36,099 nt of DNA. Source: an uncultured Bacteroidia bacterium (GTDB lineage Bacteria > Bacteroidota > Bacteroidia > NS11-12g > UBA955). The position numbers and the translations under genes were made by a program. The notes beneath the pieces are model-generated. The model was not told the DNA's origin and did no database searches. It saw nothing but the letters and a program-made list of their open reading frames with translations. The stretch spans positions 1 through 36,099 of the forward strand of contig CALKCM010000015.1 in assembly GCA_938086785.1 (NCBI GenBank), given 5' to 3'. Position 1 is the stretch's first letter, and each line of letters opens with the position of its first letter. This document shows positions 31,259 to 36,099 of the stretch, one piece after another.

Positions 31259-33496
31259 CTAAAACCGTTGTTGCAATTTTAACAATCCACTCCAGGCTTC
31301 GGCATTATCAATCCCCCACAATTTAAAATATCGATCGTAGCCTGTTTGTAGGGTAATACTCAATCCTTTTTTGGTAGCATAGCTGCCTTGCAACTTCACT
31401 CCTTTGCGGTAAGACCCACTTGCGTAGTCCGACAGAAAAGCCTCTGTTCCAATACGTGCATTTCGACTCAGAGCATAATGAACTCTGCACTGGTATATAT
31501 TCACATGCGAACTATCCACAAAAGGTTTGGAACGAACAGCTGTAAAACCTGAACCTATAGCGAGCTTTTGACCTAAAGTAAAATCTACGTTTCCGCTAAT
31601 GGTATGCACTCCAGCTAAAAACGAGTCGGATAATTGGGATACTGAATTTGACCCAAATATTCCTGCGTTTATTCCCACCGCTTTAATTTGAGTAAAATAA
31701 CTCATTCCACCCATCATGAGTTGAAACTGATTATTTACCCGAAACAGAGAATCGGGATGATTGTTGCCCTGCTCGTAAGGCGAAATTTGAAATGTAAAAT
31801 TAGGCAGCTTCCTGTTTTTAAAACGAGATTGAACACTAAACCCATATCCTGAGGTAGTGTTCGTCGTTTCATTTATTTTCATGGGATTATCAGAGAGCTG
31901 CTTATAAAAAACAGCAGTTTTTATCTGGTTTTTAATCCACCCTTGCTTTAGTTTGGCTTTATATTCTAAAAAGTTTACGCGCATAAATGGATTCCCTAAA
32001 TTCCTATACTTAGGGCCCACAAAAGAATAAGTGGCATCCAGCTCCGTAGTTTTAGTAATTTCGGATTGTATGGAAAAGTCATAAGCACTTTGACTCTGAA
32101 AGGAATGAATGTAGGGTTTTACGTCTACCTCTCCATCAATACCTATTCGATTGCTCACATCAAAAGCACTTTTTGCCGCATTAATGGTTATTGCTGCCTG
32201 TTTCAAAACCAAATAATTGAGCTCTAAGCCATACACGCTATTTACCCAAGCCTGTTTATTATCCTTGCTCCTTTTTTGTTTGGGATCAAAAATATGATGA
32301 GCAAAAAGAATGGAGTTAAGTTTTTTATGTATCGGATAATCCAAACGAACGGCCACTGCATTGCGGTCGAATGAACCATTGGATCTCTGATAACTGCTTA
32401 AATCATTGGCCATGGCTTTTCCAACATCCAAGCCCACCTCCGCTTTGGCCAAGGAAAATTTAGTTTGCAAACCTCTGGCATTCAAGCCAAAGGTGCTTAG
32501 GGCATGATTTGAGGAAATAAAATTACCAATACTAAAGTCATTTACAGCAGATAAAACCTTAGACATGCCCGATTCTTTTTTTGCTCCTAGCCACAAGCCT
32601 GCTTTGGATACGGGGTCATTATAGGCCTGTATAAAATCAGCCATTTTTGCCGAGTCTTCACTAAATTTTTCTCTATATTTTTGGTATTTAAGATGGACAG
32701 AATCTAGTTTCTTGGAAACCAATCGATACTTTTTTGCCAAGCGATGGGTATCGGCTGCCAAGCGTTTTTGTTCCATTTTCGTTTGTACTCTTTCGCGTTT
32801 TTGTTGAAGGGAATCCCGATAAGACAAGCCCTTATTTTTAAATTCATCTTCCAACAAATCAAGCGAGTCTCTCCCCTTTTTTAGCTGCTGATTTTTCTCC
32901 TTTTCAAGCTGATCTTCCAAACGGGTTTTGTATTCAGCTTGTTTGCCTGCCAAGCTGGCTTTTTGCTGCTCTAAGGCAGCTTTACTTTTATCCAATAGGG
33001 CGGTCTGGTACTGTGTATAATCCAACTCCTGCTTGGAAACTTTTAGGTTTTGTTGGTATTTCTGAGTCAAGCTTTGCTCAAAACTTTGCTTATCAAATCG
33101 AATCGAAAAATGATTGGAATTAAATAAGGAGTTTTTCTCTGTGGTATAGTATACGTCTGCCACAAAAGGCAGCGTAAAAATAGATACATTGCTATACGAG
33201 CTAAACCGAATATATTTAGCTTCGCTTAAGTTACGCGGATTCTGAAAAGAACTGGAATATGACTCTATACTTGCTGTACCATTGAGTTTAAAAATAGATC
33301 TAAAGCCCGCTATTTTAGGCCCAGTTTTCCAAGCCTTGCTCTTTGCAGTATCGGCAAGGAAAGGAATAGATATTGGTTTATTTTGGGCCAAAACTGAAGC
33401 CAATACACCAAAACAAAAAAGAAGGCTGCAAAATAAACGCAGTCGGCTTTCCCTCGCATAACATAAAAAAAGTGTTGTTTGGCCAGTAATACGCAT
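31259..33496 (-). CDS. Hypothetical outer-membrane beta-barrel protein with periplasmic coiled coil
   Basis: A 745-aa exported protein with no named family that I recognise. An N-terminal signal-like segment (hydrophobic LFCSLLFCFGVLASVLAQ, residues ~21-38) is followed by ~100 residues of beta structure (KLNGTASIESYSSSFQNP). A long charged coiled coil follows, about residues 140-290, rich in Lys, Gln and Glu (SKAALEQQKASLAGKQAEY). About 450 residues of alternating strands then end in LLKLQQRF with a terminal Phe, typical of outer-membrane barrels. It points away from the RHS-type cluster across a 554-bp gap. It could be a partner or transporter for that cluster; that is inference from position. 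Confidence 0.7.
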   Translation of the reverse strand: MRITGQTTLFLCYARESRLRLFCSLLFCFGVLASVLAQNKPISIPFLADTAKSKAWKTGPKIAGFRSIFKLNGTASIESYSSSFQNPRNLSEAKYIRFSSYSNVSIFTLPFVADVYYTTEKNSLFNSNHFSIRFDKQSFEQSLTQKYQQNLKVSKQELDYTQYQTALLDKSKAALEQQKASLAGKQAEYKTRLEDQLEKEKNQQLKKGRDSLDLLEDEFKNKGLSYRDSLQQKRERVQTKMEQKRLAADTHRLAKKYRLVSKKLDSVHLKYQKYREKFSEDSAKMADFIQAYNDPVSKAGLWLGAKKESGMSKVLSAVNDFSIGNFISSNHALSTFGLNARGLQTKFSLAKAEVGLDVGKAMANDLSSYQRSNGSFDRNAVAVRLDYPIHKKLNSILFAHHIFDPKQKRSKDNKQAWVNSVYGLELNYLVLKQAAITINAAKSAFDVSNRIGIDGEVDVKPYIHSFQSQSAYDFSIQSEITKTTELDATYSFVGPKYRNLGNPFMRVNFLEYKAKLKQGWIKNQIKTAVFYKQLSDNPMKINETTNTTSGYGFSVQSRFKNRKLPNFTFQISPYEQGNNHPDSLFRVNNQFQLMMGGMSYFTQIKAVGINAGIFGSNSVSQLSDSFLAGVHTISGNVDFTLGQKLAIGSGFTAVRSKPFVDSSHVNIYQCRVHYALSRNARIGTEAFLSDYASGSYRKGVKLQGSYATKKGLSITLQTGYDRYFKLWGIDNAEAWSGLLKLQQRF

Positions 33497-34050
33497 GTGA
33501 ATTTATAGATTTAATTAGGTTCTTATAAAGGAACTTGCCCCTTTAAGGTATTCGAAAATACCACCTATTTTGTTCATCTTAATAAAATAACGCCTAATTT
33601 TATTAATTATTTTATAAATATACCATAAAATAACATAGTATCAGCCTAATAAACATATAAAATAGAAAAAAAATACTCGCTTAGCAGCAATAAAAAATAA
33701 ACCTAAAAGCCACCTTTAGAACTCAAATTTTTATATACATGCATCCCCACTGAGCCAACATTTAAAGATAAAATCACATCAAATACACAATACACCTCTA
33801 CCCAATACATGTATTCACAACAGAGGACGTTTAAAACTTCAACACACTACATATGAATAATATAACAAACAAAAAAGTTTGAAAAGTAGTAAGAAAAGAT
33901 ATGCTTAAATATAGAAAATAACACACAAATAAAAAAAGCGAGATCTATAAATGATCAATAAACGTATTTTTTTGAACCATTTATACAATGCATTTTTTTA
34001 TTTCAAATGTTTGTTGTTTAATTGCAGTTAATTAAACTAAACTTAATTCT
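33497..34050. other. 554-bp AT-rich gene-free region between divergent units
   Basis: No reading frame of convincing length or composition is seen on either strand; the longest start-to-stop stretches checked are about 15 codons. Local G+C is far below the rest of the window (for example 9 of 60 bases at 33601-33660). It holds a perfect 12-bp palindrome (33804-33815) inside near-concentric arms, but no good TAnnTTTG box. Probably the regulatory region of both flanking units. Confidence 0.7.
33795..33826. promoter_or_regulatory. Palindrome AATACATGTATT within CCTCT/AGAGG arms
   Basis: AATACATGTATT at 33804-33815 is a perfect 12-bp palindrome. CCTCT (33795-33799) and AGAGG (33822-33826) form an outer pair, off-centre by 1 nt. 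It could be a dimeric regulator's site in the divergent intergenic region. Confidence 0.3.
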
Positions 34051-35190
34051 ATGAAAAACATACTAATATGTTGCATATTTAATAATAAAACGTCAAAAAA
34101 GGCGCTATTTGTGCTTTTTTTGATGACATTTCTAGCCGTCCGAGCAGATGTAATCATTCAACCAAGAGTAAGAAATACATTTAGGTTTACGGCAGATGAT
34201 ATTTGGAATATCAATGTGCAATTCACAGGTACAGGAACTCCCCAAGTAATTATTGAAAGCAGCATCCGTTCGAAGCAAGGGTTGGTATTGCAGGCAAAAT
34301 CCAATGCCACCGTTCTTAAAACAGGACTAAACAGTTTTACTTCGATATCTTTAGGCACCAGTCAATTGAGCTATGTAAATGCCGACATGGCTAATGCGGT
34401 ATCTCTTTTAGGCTCTTTGCCCCCAGGTTCATACACGATCTGCTATCGCATACAGTGCATAGATCCACAATGCAATGGAGCAGGAGTTCAAGCCGTTCGA
34501 TCTGAAACAGGCGATTGCTCCGATTTAATCGTAGAACCATCCACCCCCTTGCTCCTCTCCTTTCCTGAAGATCAATCTGTTTTGAACATCAATCACAACC
34601 GACCTACCTTTTCTTGGATTCCTCCCAACCCAATCAGTCAACTATCTAGCTTTAATTATCAATACACCCTTACTGTGGCTAGAGAAGGACAAAGTTGTAA
34701 AGATGCCATTCAACGAAATCGGCCAGCCTACCGGCAAGCAGGTTTATCCACCCATGTACTTCCTTATCCGGCGGAGTTAAATGGGCTGGAGCTCGAAAAA
34801 AAGTATTGTTGGCAAGTGCATGGCTTATCGGGCAAGCTGCCCGTGGCGCAAAGCGAAGTTTGGGAACTTCGATTAAAGGAAGAAAAAGAAGATTCTATAC
34901 CCCTTACTTATCACCGGTTAACCTTAAACCATGTAAAGACTTTTGAGATACCCAAAAAATTTGGGGTTCTTCATCAAGAAAAAAAACGAAGCAATTCCCT
35001 CGTCTATACCATCCTAGATTTGGAATCCAATATCCCAGTAAAATCGGGCGAACTGGATGTGGTATATGGCGAAAATAAAATCGACTTTGATTTGAGTGAT
35101 TTGTTTAAAGCCGGTTCAGGAAAATTGTTTCAGCTGCAGATAATGAATGCAGGTAAAATGACTTCGCAAATGAAATTCAAATTTCAATAA
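34051..35190 (+). CDS. Secreted Ig/FN3-like protein (TANFOR-like)
   Basis: A 379-aa exported protein; the N-terminus has a signal-like hydrophobic stretch ending near residue 32 (ALFVLFLMTFLAVRA). The first half (LLGSLPPGSYTICYRIQ, then Cys-containing segments) and the following SFPEDQSVLNINHNRPTFSW with CWQVHG look like beta-sandwich modules. They recall the TANFOR-type proteins of Bacteroidota, which have a PPLL.SP.NG...... P.F.W.P block, from memory and not checked. Four Cys in the central part may form disulfides. It leads the set with the lipoprotein and the RHS-type gene. Confidence 0.55.
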   Translation: MKNILICCIFNNKTSKKALFVLFLMTFLAVRADVIIQPRVRNTFRFTADDIWNINVQFTGTGTPQVIIESSIRSKQGLVLQAKSNATVLKTGLNSFTSISLGTSQLSYVNADMANAVSLLGSLPPGSYTICYRIQCIDPQCNGAGVQAVRSETGDCSDLIVEPSTPLLLSFPEDQSVLNINHNRPTFSWIPPNPISQLSSFNYQYTLTVAREGQSCKDAIQRNRPAYRQAGLSTHVLPYPAELNGLELEKKYCWQVHGLSGKLPVAQSEVWELRLKEEKEDSIPLTYHRLTLNHVKTFEIPKKFGVLHQEKKRSNSLVYTILDLESNIPVKSGELDVVYGENKIDFDLSDLFKAGSGKLFQLQIMNAGKMTSQMKFKFQ

Positions 35191-35201
35191 AGCAGTATAC
35201 A

Positions 35202-35750
35202 TTGAAAGCCATCCCTTACATAGTATTCCTTATAGTTCTATATTCCTGTTCGAATACAGATGACTCCATACGTGAGCTTGCCTTAAAAAAGGGAGGTGAT
35301 TATTGGCAGTTTGACACCAGCGGACCCCTACAAATGGAGGCGCGATACCTGCCTCCCGAATTGCTGGCGTTTAAGGAAATAAAAGAAGAAAATGAGTCCT
35401 ACCAGGACTTGAAAAAAGAATTTGCCTCGCAACGATTATTTAAGGTAAACCTTCAATGGAAAAATGGCGTAAAATTCTTGGAAGACAAGATAAAAAAGGA
35501 AGAAGACTACTATAAGCGACTGAACTATTTTATTGCTCATGCCAAAAACGATTTTTACCTCTACCACAGCAAAGACACGGTCTCGGCCAAATTTGTAGAA
35601 GTAGAGAGGACCTATGGGCAGACGCCATTTTTATCTCTATTGGTCGGCTTTAACTCCATCGACAAAACAGAAAATACAAATCTAATTTATAGCGGAAGGG
35701 TATGGAATCTTCCCGATGTACATATTCAATTTAATAAAGAAATATTTTAA
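35202..35750 (+). CDS. Lipoprotein, hypothetical
   Basis: A 182-aa protein starting with TTG: KAIPYIVFLIVLYSC is a short lipoprotein signal with Cys16. The mature part is charged and helical, then strand-rich (TPFLSLLVGFNS, SGRVWNLPDVHIQF). No family recognised. It lies 11 nt after the Ig-like gene and 5 nt before the RHS-type gene, so all three should be co-transcribed. A role as assembly or immunity-like partner of the RHS protein is possible but unsupported. Confidence 0.6.
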   Translation: MKAIPYIVFLIVLYSCSNTDDSIRELALKKGGDYWQFDTSGPLQMEARYLPPELLAFKEIKEENESYQDLKKEFASQRLFKVNLQWKNGVKFLEDKIKKEEDYYKRLNYFIAHAKNDFYLYHSKDTVSAKFVEVERTYGQTPFLSLLVGFNSIDKTENTNLIYSGRVWNLPDVHIQFNKEIF

Positions 35751-35755
35751 AACTA

Positions 35756-36099
35756 ATGAGACTTAAGAAAACCATATTATTACAGAGAATGTCTAAAATA
35801 TCCCCGGCCATTGCTAAGGGATTAATGCTAGCCATGCTGCTGGAGTTTGTTCCCAATCCAAACTTGTTTGCCTTAACGGGTGGTCCCTCCCAACCAGAAG
35901 TTCAAAGCTTTGAACCCGTAGGTTCATCGGAAATGGTGGATTTATCTACGGGAGATTTCAACTACAATATTCCGGTGATGGATATTGGAGGGTATCCCTT
36001 AAACCTATCGTACCACGCCGGAGTGGGCATGGATGATGAGGCCTCTTGGACGGGCTTGGGGTGGAACTTAAACCCTGGAGTGTTAAACCGAAGCATGCG
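35756..36099 (+). CDS. RHS/YD-repeat-type surface protein, N-terminal fragment (runs off the window)
   Basis: 114 codons plus two bases are present, with no stop before the window edge. After an N-terminal hydrophobic segment (ISPAIAKGLMLAMLLEFVP) comes a stretch I recognise from the start of long Bacteroidota RHS-repeat proteins: GGPSQPEVQSFEPVG, MVDLSTGDFNYNIPVMDIGG, and YHAGVGMDDEASWTGLGWNL followed by NPGVLNRSM. These proteins are usually thousands of residues long and may end in a variable C-terminal domain; none of that is visible here. It starts at ATG 35756, 5 nt after the lipoprotein stop. Confidence 0.85.
   Translation, partial: MRLKKTILLQRMSKISPAIAKGLMLAMLLEFVPNPNLFALTGGPSQPEVQSFEPVGSSEMVDLSTGDFNYNIPVMDIGGYPLNLSYHAGVGMDDEASWTGLGWNLNPGVLNRSM

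Overview
The window comes from a Bacteroidota chromosome. Three things point there. Perfect TAnnTTTG -7 promoter boxes sit in front of many genes. One protein carries a type IX secretion (T9SS) C-terminal sorting domain. Several genes belong to families and pairings typical of that phylum: DUF4290-murA, a ~150-aa GreA-like protein, a DUF5723 outer-membrane protein, a DUF3822 protein and a MurA with Asp at the usual Cys site. The genus cannot be told from the sequence alone. No IS element, integrase, CRISPR array or rRNA was seen; most of the window is ordinary housekeeping DNA.

Layout. 1-2187: DEAD-box RNA helicase with an RGG tail and a GreA-like factor. 2322-3911: SulP anion transporter. 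3955-5932: a UbiB/ADCK-type kinase-like protein behind a TetR-fold gene. 6074-8727: lipoprotein, strong terminator, DUF4290 and murA. 8708-10210: DUF5723 barrel, overlapping murA tail to tail. 10450-13068: comEC behind an acidic protein. 13117-15365: thymidine kinase against nifU-like, mrp and a small membrane protein. 15427-18445: DPP-IV-like peptidase and HMG-CoA lyase, diverging from dapD and a glycosyltransferase (18499-20402). 20420-22424: LytTR regulator, LytS-type kinase and a small membrane protein. 22516-27125: purC, an NHL/PKD T9SS-sorted protein and an LTA-synthase-like sulfatase. 27184-30806: phoH diverging from DUF3822, a dimeric alpha-beta-barrel protein, a crotonase and tatD. 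30852-30938: tRNA-Ser(GGA). 30954-31196: terminator, large inverted repeat and an 81-bp direct repeat in two copies.

The right end (31259-36099) is the accessory part. A coiled-coil outer-membrane beta-barrel gene is separated by a 554-bp, very AT-rich, gene-free stretch from a divergent set: an Ig/FN3-like secreted protein, a lipoprotein, and the start of a large RHS/YD-type protein that runs off the window. This is the best candidate for a poorly described surface or secretion system.

Genes are tightly packed. Many neighbours overlap by 1-8 nt or are separated by 0-5 nt, so translational coupling is probably widespread. TTG starts are common (six genes). Several -7 boxes lie so close to the start codon that the mRNAs should be leaderless or nearly so.
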